NCBI GenBank assembly: GCA_942486035.1
Contig: CALNXK010000384.1
Span: 35,001-99,000, forward strand
DNA: 64,000 bases
Direction of reading: 5' to 3'
Source of the DNA: Porites lobata
Lineage: Eukaryota; Cnidaria; Anthozoa; Scleractinia; Poritidae
Part shown: positions 36,837 through 47,973 of the stretch, piece by piece
Layout of the letters: every line of letters begins with the position of its first letter
How positions within the stretch are numbered: the stretch's first letter is position 1
The notes under the pieces: generated by a model
What the model saw: the letters and a program-made list of their open reading frames with translations, nothing else
What the model was told of the DNA's origin: nothing
Database searches by the model: none
Program-made: the position numbers and the translations under genes

Positions 36837-38172
36837 TATAGCATCAGATCTAAAGATTTAATAGAAAACAATTGCCTTGATCAATGACTGTCCTAAGCAA
36901 ACTGCGGGTGATCAGTTAAGGTCATTATCAGAGTCTGGTTTTTCAACTTGTTTTGAAAACATTAAAGGTTTGAGAGAAGGGTGAAACTTAAGACAGAGAG
37001 GAAATAAGACCAGGAGATTAATAAGATTTTTAACGCAATGTTCAATATAAGTTATTCATGGTAAGGAATACGTTCTGCACTAGCTTATAAGATAGCTGTC
37101 GGAGGCGGGATAAAATTTGGGCCAAGCAAGCAAAGCCGAACGTGTTCAGTTGATACTTCAATTATGTAGTTTTACCCTAAACTGGTGTAAATGTCACATA
37201 AATATGATTCTTAATCCATTTTAAAAACACCTTTGAGGTGTTACAGCCGACTCTGATGTATTTGTTTTTCACATTTCGAAGGGGATAGACGGCAAACTGT
37301 TGTCGCTGGAAATATCTTCGACTATAACTATTCAAAATCATAAAGCCTAAAATGTTTTCATTTCCAAAATCGGTTTCGGCTCCATTAATTAAAATAACCT
37401 TAACTCTAAATATTCAGCGTTATATATGACTAATGAAAACAGTTACTGACAAGGAATGTGAGTTAGCTAAAGGAAAACAATTCAAAGTAAAAGCAGTGTT
37501 AGGTCCGTGTTGACCTTTTGTGGAAATAATAGGGCATTATGTAAGACGCGTCTTATTTTTCCTCGTATAAATGGCCCTAATGTTCACCTTTAATGTATAC
37601 ACGCGCCAGGCTTCGAAAATGTGGTCCGTGATCTTTACTTTTTTATCAATCTAAACTAGATCCATCTCCCCAGCGAAGAGCATTTAACTTTATGGTTTTT
37701 CAGAAATAACCTGTCCCTTTGCGAGACTGCAGCAGTTTAATACTAGTGTTTTGATTTCATTTGTTTGATATGTCAGTAAATGTATTTTTATACTTTACGT
37801 TTAGACTTGAGAAAGAAAAGGGCGAAGCTTAGCTACACGTTGACAAATTCGTTCGAGTCCGCCTACCTGGCTCTGGTAAATACATGTGCATTCCTGTCCA
37901 GAGAATAACAGTCGTTTTCAACCATAAGAGAAGGCCAGCCAAAAAGAAGGCTTAGATTCATTGATTAGCTTAGCTAATCAATGAACAACGACCAATAGAA
38001 CTCGATTTTTTTTACAGTCTTACTAAAAAAAGTAATTGAAGACAAACAGTACCATAAAGGCTATCAATTGAGCAAACATAGTATTTGAATAAGGTGCTTG
38101 AATGTGCGCCTACGTGACAACGTAGACGTTACAGAACTTCCCAAGCATTTCCTCAATTATGCCAACAGGTAA
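36837..38172. other. 5' flank of the lectin gene, no gene seen
   Basis: Upstream sequence of the minus-strand lectin gene. No exon or clear promoter element was recognised. A perfect 13-bp palindrome pair with a 3-nt loop lies at 37957-37985 (TTCATTGATTAGC / GCTAATCAATGAA). Confidence 0.45.
37957..37985. repeat. perfect 13-bp inverted repeat, 3-nt loop
   Basis: TTCATTGATTAGC-TTA-GCTAATCAATGAA. The ATTGATTAG core resembles a homeodomain-type half site in both arms. The role is unknown. Confidence 0.8.
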
Positions 38173-38341
38173 TCCACTACACAGTGGACCCCCGATATAA
38201 CGAAGGGCCAACGTACTGGCAAAATTTGCTCGCTATAACGAGGTTTCATTATTTCGAGGATCTTCACATATTAACAATTAATGGGGTAAAGAAAATCGTT
38301 CGTTATACCGAGGAATTCGTTATATAGAGGTCTCACTGTAC
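38173..38341. mobile_element. small Tc1/mariner-pogo-like MITE
   Basis: Ends with inverted similarity: 'cagtggacccccgatataacga' at the left and 'tcgttatatagaggtctcactg' at the right, flanked by TA on both sides. An internal inverted pair is 'gctataacgagg' and 'cgttataccgagg'. It is noncoding. The TA flank and end sequence suggest mobilisation by a pogo/Tigger-like transposase (inference). Confidence 0.7.
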
Positions 38342-39724
38342 TAGGAATAGAAAATTTCAAAGTGCAATCTAGGCAACAAAATATACACAAACGCATAAGA
38401 TAAGAACATGAAATTTCACTCAAAGTCCGTGGCTTAAATTGTACCTTTTCTTCTTAATCTCGGGTGCTGAACAGGGATTCATAAATCAAAAGAAGCTGCA
38501 AATAGTGAATTCGAAACTGCGCGAGACGGTGAAACGAGCTTCTTGGCCTGCGAGTCTAAGACTTTTTTACTTTCTGAATGGAGACTGTCTGCTGGTCGAG
38601 CTTTTAAAAATCAGCGATCACTGAGCGATAGTCGCGGGGGGGGGGGTGCTCCTGGTAATCTTTGGTGGCGGTGTGTCTTGTGTCTCCCAGTTCTCCCAAT
38701 GCCTACCCTATTTCAGGTCAAAAAATGTCATTATTCACACCGGTTTTCAGACCTACCCTCTAAGAAATAGTGTCATCATCCGCCTCTCCTTTTAAACAAT
38801 TTTTATTGCGACATTCTCCATCTATATAGTATTGTGATTCCTACATACGTTCAGTAACATCTGTAAACCTGAAGAAGGCTGGTATGGCTGTTATGAAAAA
38901 ACAATATAAGTTCTGAATCAGCTTTGCAGTAGTCTTTGGAATTCTCGCTTTTGGTTCTATATTTTGGCTGATTAGATCTCTTTTCTAGAGATCCAACGTT
39001 TACAACTAGCGGGATCTTCGTCCGCGGTTTTTGAAGTTAATTTAATCCTTACATACCTGTATGGCTTGTATAAGGGAGTACCCCCCGGGGGGGGGGGGGG
39101 CGATCGCGGATAAGACACTAAACACGACACCTACTATCAAGTCAATGTGTTCAAATAATCCAAGAAGAAGCTGGCCCGAAAAGTAGTCCTATGAAATCTT
39201 GATGCCGAGACTCCCATGAGTGCAAAAAATGCAAGACCGAGAATCCTATGTACAGAACTTTTGAAGTCCGAGACAGCTGGAGAAAACCTCGTCCCGACAG
39301 CTTTTCCCTAAGAAAATCAGAAGTTTGACAAGACTCTTAGTGGTAATTTGTGAAAAGGCCGTCTGTCACTTTCTAAATCAGCTGCTTGTAGCTTCATTTC
39401 CCGCTATCATCTGAAGTTCCTGAGTGCATCATCTTGTGTAATATAATGGTGAGCGATCTTCGTTTTAATGTTTTTGCCCGGGGACCTCAGACGCCCCCCC
39501 ACCTCCCCCCACCCTTCTCCCCTTAGCCTTACCCTTCCCCCCCCCCAGGGTCCCTGAGGAGACCCAAGAGGGTTAAAAGAAACGTCTTAAAATAACAGTG
39601 TTCTGTTACCTTTTAAAAGTATCTAAGAGATAAGATGATCTGTGCCGAGATTTGCTATTAAGGAGAACTTAAATCATTTGTAAGCAGAAGCCTGAAAAGT
39701 TTCTTAGGAAAAATGAGTATCTTA
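38342..39724. other. non-genic stretch with G/C homopolymer tracts
   Basis: Contains G runs at about 38635-38648 and 39087-39101, and a C/T-rich segment at 39490-39550. 'acctaccctctaag' and 'ctaccctatttcag' at about 38700-38765 look like parts of dispersed repeats. No coding region was recognised. Confidence 0.5.
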
Positions 39725-40300
39725 GGCCTAAGCCAAACGTCTAACTTTTCATGACACCGAGCCTAACTCTAACTTGGGTTGACCTACATTAAGATCTTCC
39801 GTTCATCGACGCGTCGAACCAATCAACTGCATGAATCAGATCAGTGATAAATTTCCTCCCGAACGAGGTTAAGTATACATTATCATACAAATTTTTATTT
39901 TATTACTTTAGTTCGCCGCATGTGAAGATCAACGTTTGTGCCGGAGACGTTTTAGACTACGAGCAGTCTCCATTTTTTCTGTAGTCCGTCGAGCAAAACG
40001 CGAGACACGCAAATGGCCACGCGCGTGACTGATGGCGCGACCTCGTTTCGCGCGTCTCGCGGCTTCGCCGCTCCCGCGCGCGTGTATTGCTTTCACTAAA
40101 TCTGAGGAAAAAGAGAGACTGCTCGCAGTATAGAGACGATTCAGACGTTCTATCCGTCCTGCCTGAGCAGACGGATAGAACGTGTTGGACGATCCAAACA
40201 CTTTCAGACGAACTTAACTGTCCAAGACGTCGAACTTTTCATGAACTTAACTCACTAAGTTTGGTTCGTCTAATGAAAAGTTCAAAGTTTGGCCAAGGCC
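39725..40300. mobile_element. PIF/Harbinger-like non-autonomous element, 576 bp
   Basis: The ends GGCCTAAGCCAAACGTCTAA and, on the other strand, GGCCTTGGCCAAACTTTGAA are related inverted repeats, extended by AACTTTTCAT in both. The flanks are TTA on both sides (39722-39724 and 40301-40303), the 3-bp duplication typical of PIF/Harbinger. Inside is a perfect 14-bp hairpin (40145-40158 / 40170-40183). Confidence 0.8.
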
Positions 40301-40369
40301 TTATAATAAAAACGCAATTCAGAGATTAATTAATTGAGAAGCAGTGGAGATTGGCAACTGACAGGTGTA

Positions 40370-40694
40370 ATAGACCTTGTCACGGTTTTGGAAGTCATCT
40401 TGACGGGTATAGGCAACCGCGTGAGAAATTACCGTGAAAATTTAGTCGGCAGAAAGAGAAATTTTTACCGACTTATGTATATAGAACATTTAAAAAGTGT
40501 TTCTAGCGCATGTAAAGCCCTCATATTTTTTCAGTATAATGCTTAGGAGTGAAGCTTTAGTTTATAATAAATATTTCTTTCAGAACACTGAACCGTTTTA
40601 CGGAAATTATGCGACGATTCTCATACAAATACTGTATTTCTGACGCGTTCTCCTACCCGTCAAGATGGCTTCCAAACCCGTGACAAGGTCTTTA
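40370..40694. mobile_element. 325-bp MITE with about 40-bp inverted ends
   Basis: 'agaccttgtcacgg' plus 'tcttgacgggta' at the left is mirrored by 'tacccgtcaagatggcttcc' and 'ccgtgacaaggtct' at the right. It is noncoding; the short open frames inside have no recognisable product. The target duplication is not certain (TA or TAA flanks). Confidence 0.8.
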
Positions 40695-40768
40695 TGACAG
40701 AACGTAGGAGAAAGAAAAACAACCTGAGCAGGTGTGCTCAGCTCTTCTAGTGTTCAGTTGATTGCTTA

Positions 40769-41490
40769 GGCCATCCTCTTTTTTTTTCTCCTTTTAGCGT
40801 CGTCCGACCGACCCAAATTTTTGACATTTTCAAAAAAAATAAAAAAAAGAAGAAGTAATTACATACTTAAACCATTTTTCACTTGAAATAATTCTTTTAA
40901 TCTGAAAAATGAGCATAATAAAAGTGTAGAGAAAAACAGGAACAAAAACAGCAACATATTTTACTGTATATTGTGCATTTTGTCAATCCAAACCTGTAAA
41001 TGTTAGGCCCCGTCTACACGTATCCGGAGATTTTTGTATTCGAAAATTTTTTTATGCGGATACAAAAATATCTGCGTCCACACGTAGCGTATACGAATCG
41101 TATACGACCGTGCCACACGTATCCGATTCGTATCCGGACATCTCAAAGGATTAGTCAACAGAGCATGGAAAATCTCGCGCGGAAAAAGACTGGTTCTGAT
41201 ACTGTGACGTCAGCGTATACAAAAATCTACGGATACGAGCGTCCACACGTATCCGGATACACAGCGTATACAGAAATTTTCACTCTGGAGAGCGTATACA
41301 GAAATCTCCGGATACACCGAGCGTATACGGCGGACACGTGTGGACGCTAGGTGTATCCGCATAAAAAAATTTGCGGATACAAAAATCTCCGGATACGTGT
41401 GGACGGGGCCTTTTTTTCAATCGGACCGACCGACCCAATATCTGGAAACGCATTCGACGCTAAACGAAAAAAAAAAAAAGGGGGATGGCC
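40769..41490. mobile_element. PIF/Harbinger-like element interrupted by another MITE
   Basis: The left end GGCCATCCTC plus a T run plus 'ttagcgtcg' is inverted at the right ('cgacgctaa' plus an A run plus GGGGATGGCC). Both sides are flanked by TTA. The interior is mostly occupied by the element at 41006-41410, which evidently inserted later. It is the second TTA-flanked element within 500 bp. Confidence 0.8.
41006..41410. mobile_element. GGCCCCGTC-ended MITE, 405 bp, nested
   Basis: Nearly identical inverted ends of about 58 bp begin GGCCCCGTCYACACGTATCC. The body repeats 'gcgtatac' and 'ccacacgtatccgg' many times. An open frame across it is a product of the repeats. No clean target duplication was seen. 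Confidence 0.85.
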
Positions 41491-41789
41491 TTAGAAAAGT
41501 AATATGGTAACGAATAAGTATCACGTACGCATTTACGAACTCACTTACGAACGTAGGCTGTTAGTGACACGTAGGTTTAAAACTTTAGTTTGCCTGCAAA
41601 TTAAACTGACCCTGGAATAGATTCTTATTGATCCGATGATGAACAAGCTCTGTTGAAGTTGCGGGATATAATTAAACCTGAAACGAAAAATATTGGCCAA
41701 TATTACATAATAAAAATTGTGTGCAAGATGTAAAGTTTTTAGAGAAGATAAATATAGCCTTGGACAAATGTAGAGGGTCCCCAGTAGGT

Positions 41790-42130
41790 TTTCCGGGATA
41801 CGGGATTTCCCTAGTTTGAAGCTCGGGATTCGGGATTTTACAGCAAAATCAGGGAGGGATTCGGGATTAAAAGTATGCGCGGGAGGTGGGATGCCAAAAA
41901 TAGCCCTCGCGCTGAAAAATCACATAAACTGTAGTGAAATTAATGTTAAATGCGATTCACGAACGTAAACGCTGTAACAGACTTATCATAATTCCGTGGC
42001 GGAATATCATTCCATTCCAAGAATTAATTGGAAATCATTTCGGAGTCGACGTGAAGAGAAATGGGAATCATTTCTGAGTCGGTATCATTTCAGGGTTAGG
42101 GATCATTTCGGGGTCGGGATCATTTCGAGG
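41790..42130. repeat. GGGATT / CATTTCGG degenerate repeats
   Basis: Irregular 'cgggattcgggattt' words at 41795-41870, then 'tcatttcggagtcg', 'tcatttctgagtcgg', 'tcatttcagggtta', 'tcatttcggggtcggga' and 'tcatttcgagg' at 42035-42130. Low-complexity DNA of dispersed type, not coding. Confidence 0.65.
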
Positions 42131-42292
42131 GTTGTTCAGTACCGGCGACATGCTGCTGGGGGGTAACCCTGCGGTGGACTAGCATCCTGTCCAGGGGGCC
42201 GAGCAGCAATACTCCTAGGCATGCTTCATGCTACGGAAACCGGTATAAGCTCTGGCCGTTTAGGCCTTTGGCTCGTGTGCGCCTTTATCTTT

Positions 42293-42573
42293 AGTGCGAT
42301 CTAAGGATGCTGTTATTCGACGAAAACAAGATCAAGTAGCGTATACGATTCCTTGTGAATGCGGCAAAGTATACATTGGCTAAACTGGAAGGTGCGTGCA
42401 TGGACGGATTCGGTAGCACGATAGGAATATACGGCTTTAAAGGACTCAAAATTCAGAAGTTTCTGAACATGCCAATAAGATAGGGCATTCCGAGACCCTC
42501 ACTGGTACTCTCGCTTCTAGTAGAGTCAAAGAGGCTATTCACATAACACTTCACCCAAACAACATCAACAGGT
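42293..42573 (+). pseudogene. decayed GIY-YIG endonuclease domain of a Penelope-like element
   Basis: One plus-strand frame reads about 94 codons broken by three stops. Recognisable pieces are YTIPCECGKVYIG (the GIY-YIG core region), TGRCVHGRI, SEVSEHANKIGH and VKEAIHITLHPNNINR. This order matches the C-terminal nuclease of Penelope-like retroelements. The reverse transcriptase part is not present. The stops and isolation show an old fragment. Confidence 0.8.
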
Positions 42574-44113
42574 TAGGCCTACCTCGTCCCCAGTCGCTCC
42601 CGATCTCTGGGGGATATTTGAGTTAATTATTAAGGAAAGCGGGGACGAGGGGAGTGATGGGAAGGGGAGAAAAAGCGAAGCGACTTTCCCCTCTCTCTCC
42701 TTTTCCTTCCCATCACTCCCTGCTCGCGCTCTACGCTCGTTCCCATCATTCCTCGCTCGCGCTTCTCGCTTGTCTCGCGTGCTCGCGAGTTCCCCAATCC
42801 CCTCTGAGCCTTAGAGAAACCTGTGGAGGAGGCAGCAGGTTAGGCAATGTAAGTTTTCGGGATTGGTCAATAGACTCGGAGGTTCCCGCAGTCAGCGATT
42901 GCTCCCCAGAATAAAGGCCTTTCCCAAAAACTTTTATAGAGGTTTTTCCCAGGCCGTTTTGGAGGCAAAACCTGTTTCCAAACTGGAAATACGTGTTTTC
43001 ACACTCTTTTCCCCTGAATTAACTTTGCCGGCCTTTATACCACTCTTGATAGGTTAACACCAGTCAGCAAACATTTCTATGACAGGTAGCACCATGTAAA
43101 AATCGCGGGTGTCAAACTGGTACATTATATATTATATATTAAGTTAGGCTTTTTAAACTAACATCATGACTAAGATTTTTTTGGAAAATACAGTGTTGCT
43201 GACTACTCCTGTATACCGCGAATCGTCGAACCTCACACTCTTTTAAAGCTTCCGGTAAAAAAATACACCCTGTTCAAGACGCGAAGTTGAATACCCTGTT
43301 TAAGACTCATGAGTCTAAAAACTATGGCTTTTCAGCAGCACTTACCCGTCTAGGCCAAATAAGGGAGTGCCCCCCCGGTGTTCTAATAAGCGCGTTTGGT
43401 TGTAAAACAAAACAATACCAGATATTCCTTTATTCTCCCAAAAGTGACTAACAGCAAGTTTCTTCTCGCTTTTTCAACACTCAGTCAAGAAGGAAAAGCC
43501 GTGTTGTAAGAACATAATCAGAATAAAATAATTACCACATGGAAAATAGCTTTGTTCTCTCGTTTCATTGTTACAGGAATTATTGGAGATCAGTTGGGAG
43601 AATCTGTATTTCGATATTTGGTTACCCACGTCAAAAGTATCTTAAAGTTGAAAATCATCATTGCTGCGGTCTGTACTGTCGCAATTTGTAATAATCATCG
43701 CACTTTGTAATACCTGTCGCGATTTGTAATAAATCCATCGCACTTTGTAATACCTGTCGCAATTTGTAATAAACCGTCTCGCACTTTGTAATAAAAAAGC
43801 TGTCGCAATTTGTAACAACTGTCCATCGCACTTTGTAATAAACTAAGCTGTCGCAATTTGTAATAATTCCATCGCACTTTGTAATAACTTTTTGAGAGTA
43901 ATTAAACTTACTTCGTCAACATTAGTATAGCGTTAAAATATGTATGGTACTTCATAAACAAAGATGGAGATGACGTCTGCTAGCACGTAACATCTCCGCT
44001 CATTCAAACATTTAACTTTATTCACAGTCCTAAACATTTTTTTAGATTAATGTTGATTAGTCATCTGACTTACGAAATGCTGTATTCTTGAACCTTGCTA
44101 TTGGACTAGGTGG

Positions 44114-45597
44114 CATAGTATAAAATCAGGACTGGACTCTGGACTCTGGACTCCAGATTTTTTCTCAAGATTTTTCAATGAAAAAAAAAGAGAAAATTCA
44201 ATTGTTTTTTAAAAAAAGGGAAAAAATGAAAATAATAATAAAAAATGCTTATCCCCAGGGTTAGTCAGCGGGGGGGGGGGGGGATGGACGCAAACCTTAA
44301 GTGTACCGCCCCATTAAAAGCGAACCGTTCCGAATGGTCATGATTTGCAGTTCGAAAATACATGATTAATTTTGTCGAGTGTGCGCGACCTTCGCGTATT
44401 ATATTCTTAAAAAAACGGGTACAAGAGATGTTTTGAAAGTTCTCAAATAGCACTCGCCTTTTCCGTGTGTACCAATTTTTCACGACCGTTTTCCAGGTTT
44501 TATTATTTCTTAACATACATTTCCGTCGGTAGCCTATATATCAACATCGAACCCATGGGTAATAAATTCGAGACCGTCAGGGTTACTTTATTTTCATTTC
44601 TTTGGTTCCTTTATTAGCGTAAAACATGTAACAGTAAACTCAATTACCTGGCGAGAATCAAGCAAAGACTCCTCCAGTGCCTTTCGCATGGCCTCTTCCT
44701 CTTCCTCATACTGACAAAAAAAACTACTGGTGCCCGGTTCAGGAGAAGAATCCATAACTCAGAGGAGAAACGAAAGTCAAGACACGCTTTGAGCAGTGCC
44801 GACTACAAAGTGAACAAGTGTGCCCGGCAAGAGTGTAGTGCGGAAGGACTGAGACCGCGCGATAATTAGATGACATGCCGCCCGATAAAAAGATAACATT
44901 ATGCAAGGCACTTTGGGTTTCATTATTGTTCGTGTCACTTTCTGGAGTTTAGTTTTGAATTTAGTTACACAGGAGTTATAATTGAAAGGTTGTGTACGCC
45001 AGGTTCTAGATAAAGCCGGTAAATTCCAGAAATTCAGAGAAAACACCTAGCGAGTTAAATAAAAAACGAGGGACCGGAAATTCTGGCGAAGCCAAGTTAG
45101 ACTGCCTCGCGAGATGGTATAATGTTAAATGCCGCAGACAGTCGGATTTCCATTATTATTTGCCAGACGCTTGACACAGTTCGACACAGTTCGCGCTGTT
45201 CAGTTTTCGTAACAGAACTTTTGAATTGACAGACGAATTTTAAATTCATTCTAGTTCCTTTCGATTAACAATGGCACACATGGTATTTACGCGCGATGAA
45301 TAATGCTTTGCCGTTCGTTTGACGGCATGAATAGAAGAATTCGTCGCACACTCCTCGTCTCGCCCAAAATAAACTTTTTCTCCTTCGCATAAATATAGCG
45401 AGATTTAATACAAGAAAATACATTAAAGAGTACTTCGGCGCTCGCTATTTTTTGAAAGTTTTAACATTTTTTATTTTCATTTTATTTTCCTTTTTTAAAA
45501 ACAATTGAATTTTCTCTCTTTTTTTTCATTTAAAAATCTTGTCAAAAAATCTGGAGTCCAGAGTCCAGAGTCCAGTCCAGCTTTTATACTATGCCGT
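44114..45597. mobile_element. 1.48-kb inverted-repeat element with 9-bp target duplication
   Basis: Ends of about 105 bp are inverted copies (CATAGTATAAAA, 'ggactggactctggactc', then A-rich). The right end has four extra bases (ACGG). Both flanks are ACTAGGTGG, an exact 9-bp direct repeat (44105-44113, 45598-45606). It sits inside the element 43672-47021. It carries one gene-like exon on the minus strand (44648-44755). Confidence 0.85.
44648..44755 (-). CDS. first-exon-like fragment with a ubiquitin-interacting motif
   Basis: A minus-strand ATG opens 36 codons ending exactly at a donor (CAG|GTAATT). The product begins MDSSPEPGTSSFFCQY, then EEEAMRKALEESLLD. The latter fits the ubiquitin-interacting motif (acidic cluster, hydrophobic, Ala, Ser, acidic) in every key position. 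No following exon was found inside the element, so it may be a captured gene piece or the start of an element-encoded protein. The translated start is chosen for the in-frame ATG and the clean donor. Confidence 0.5.
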
Positions 45598-45606
45598 ACT
45601 AGGTGG

Positions 45607-46690
45607 CTTGCATTCAATGGTTACCCGGCGGGTATACTTCCTTATATGGCCAATACGGGGATGTGCCTCTGGACAGAGCATTGCCAGAGTAGAGGATCTA
45701 GACAGAGCTAGACACACGATACACAAACAAGCCATTAATTAATTTCCGCTAATCGTAACATCCATCCTACATCATTCGAATAAGGACACCATGAGAGTTG
45801 AAGCTCCCCTTGTTAGATCTTATAACAGGTTGACACAACATGTGGTACACCGTTCTTGTCTAACGAGCAATCTTAAAGAAGTAATAGTGGCTTCCATATT
45901 TTTGCCAACGTAATCAAACGAGGCCTGGAAAGATTCAAAATGTTTACTGCAAATAAAAAAAACGTCACCAGTGGCAAACCTTCGAACCACAACAGAAACT
46001 TAAACACAAAATCCAATTAGTCGCTTGCCAATACCTTCGTATGTACCTGTTTTTATAACACTCACTTGAGGTCTTACACTGACCCGGCTGGGCATTTGGT
46101 CCATTATTCTCACTTGATTTGGTCCCATATAGGAACAAAAGGAGTACTCATTCCATCTTAAAACAATTGTTTTCTGTAAGGAGTCCTCTAAAGCAAATAC
46201 CATGGGATGGTAAAAAATTATCCTTCCCCGCGTATATACAACTCATAAGACCTTGCAATTCTTCCGAGCGTGTTCTGGATTACTGTTTTTCTACAAAATG
46301 GAAAGGATGGAATAAACCATCCATTACTACTTGAGTTACCCTATCTAAGGATCAAACCAAAGACACAAGGCCAACAACGTAAAAACTGATACCCTATCAG
46401 GCGGTACTTACCTATCTATAGCCCATCCATATATGGAATTATCCCCCCCCCCCCCCCCCGCCGGAAGCAAACATGGATTTGGACGACGAATGCCAGGTTC
46501 TTCATGAATTTTCTGTTGTTAAATGTTGCCTTTCTTATCTAAATATTTTTTAATTTAAACGTGATTCATATCTTTTTGGTGATATGTCACAGGAAGTTTC
46601 ATGTCTTTCATAAAAGCGTTTCTAGTTAGTCATGTGATTAATCAAGGCAGAAAAATTTATAGCGGAAGACATGCATGTTTGACCAAAGAA
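45607..46690. other. unassigned interior of the 3.35-kb element
   Basis: No gene is recognised. It contains a 17-base C run at 46443-46459, and short open frames without family resemblance. Confidence 0.5.
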
Positions 46691-47973
46691 AATGTTACGG
46701 ACATGTTACATGCTAGCAGACGTCATCATCTTTGTTTATGAAGTACCATGCATATTTTGGCATTATATTAATGTTGACAAAGTAAGTTGAATCACTCTCA
46801 AAAAATTATTACAAAGTGCGATGGAATTATTACAAATTGCGACAGCTTAGTTTATTACAAAGTGCGATGGACTGTTATTACAAATTGCGACACCTTTTTT
46901 ATTACAAAATGCGACATGGTTTATTACAAATTGCGACAAGTATTACAAAGTGCGATGGGTTTATTACAAATTGCGACAGGTATTACAAAGTGCGATGATT
47001 ATTACAAATTGCGACAGTACACGGTCACCTAACGTATAACAAAAATCAACGATGGCAGTTACTATAACAGGGCTTAAGACTCCTCCCGTCCTACACATTT
47101 TTAACAGGCGATTTACTGTCCGAATGGCTATTTTACTTTTACTTTTACGCGAGCATTTTATGGAAAATCTTCACTCTAGATATAAACGAAGAAGTAGTCA
47201 TGACGAACGATGATGAAGAGGAAAAATTCAGGTTTGTTGACTAATTTTTGTAGGCGCAAACCTGAGCAAAATTTGAGGTTGATGAGGAAGCAGTTTGTTC
47301 GAGAGTAAGAGGAGCTGGTATGATTTATTTTCAAGGTACTTTTTCTGTTTAAACATCCGGCTCACTACTAAGGAAGAATGAGTACTAAAGCTTTCGACAC
47401 TAACTATTTTTAAATTCGTTTGGGTCTGGATGTTAGTCATTATCAGCCTCGTCCCCTGGCCAGTTCGGGCAGTGCCAGTGAGCGGAGGAGGCTTTGAACC
47501 GAGCCCAAGGAGAATTTACCATTTTCATAATCCTCCTTGTTTACTCCCCCCTCCCCCCTCCAAGAAAAGAATTGCATAACCTTTGTTTTTTATTTCTCTT
47601 GGGACGACTGTTATACCCAAGAGAAATTGGAAACAATGATTATGCAAAATTTGGGGGGTAAACACGATACAGTATGGTCTATATGAAAATAGCGAATTGG
47701 GAAATCACGAGGACGTCTAAGGACTAGGCTGCAGTGGTATCTGAAGGTCACTACCGCCCCTCTCACCACCATTGACCTATCAATAAACTTATATTAGTTA
47801 TCCTCAATTTATCATAATAGATAGGACTAAACCTTTTACTCCCCATGACAGGAGTCCCGTTTTAAAGAGCACTATATGCCTTATAAAAGTCGATTGCAAT
47901 CTATTCCACGTATAAGGAACCTAGTACATCATAGTATTTTTTTCATGCGCAATCTGTTTTCTTTGTTCGCAGA

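Larger units (their letters stand above)
43672..47021. mobile_element. 3.35-kb inverted-repeat element with mirrored alternating arrays
   Basis: Terminal inverted repeats of about 330 bp (43672-44005 and 46695-47021) start TGTACTGTCGC and are flanked by CGGTC on both sides, a possible 5-bp duplication. Each terminus carries ten 15-mers that mostly alternate between GTCGCAATTTGTAAT and ATCGCACTTTGTAAT, separated by short variable spacers. Deeper inside the repeats, 'gatgacgtctgctagca' is mirrored by 'tgctagcagacgtcatc'. There is no transposase inside. A second element (44114-45597) is inserted in it. The element is non-autonomous; the superfamily is not identified. Confidence 0.85.

Noticed and set aside
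41000..41350. 116-codon plus-strand frame
   Set aside because: It is made of the repeated words of the GGCCCCGTC-ended MITE.
43690..43890. CRISPR-like alternating repeats
   Set aside because: The repeats are the mirrored subterminal arrays of a eukaryotic transposon. The spacers are only a few bases and no cas genes exist.
47178..47235. Acidic exon-like piece (TNDDEEEKFR) upstream of the sulfotransferase
   Set aside because: No acceptor and a weak donor; it does not resemble the N-terminal anchor expected for the sulfotransferase.
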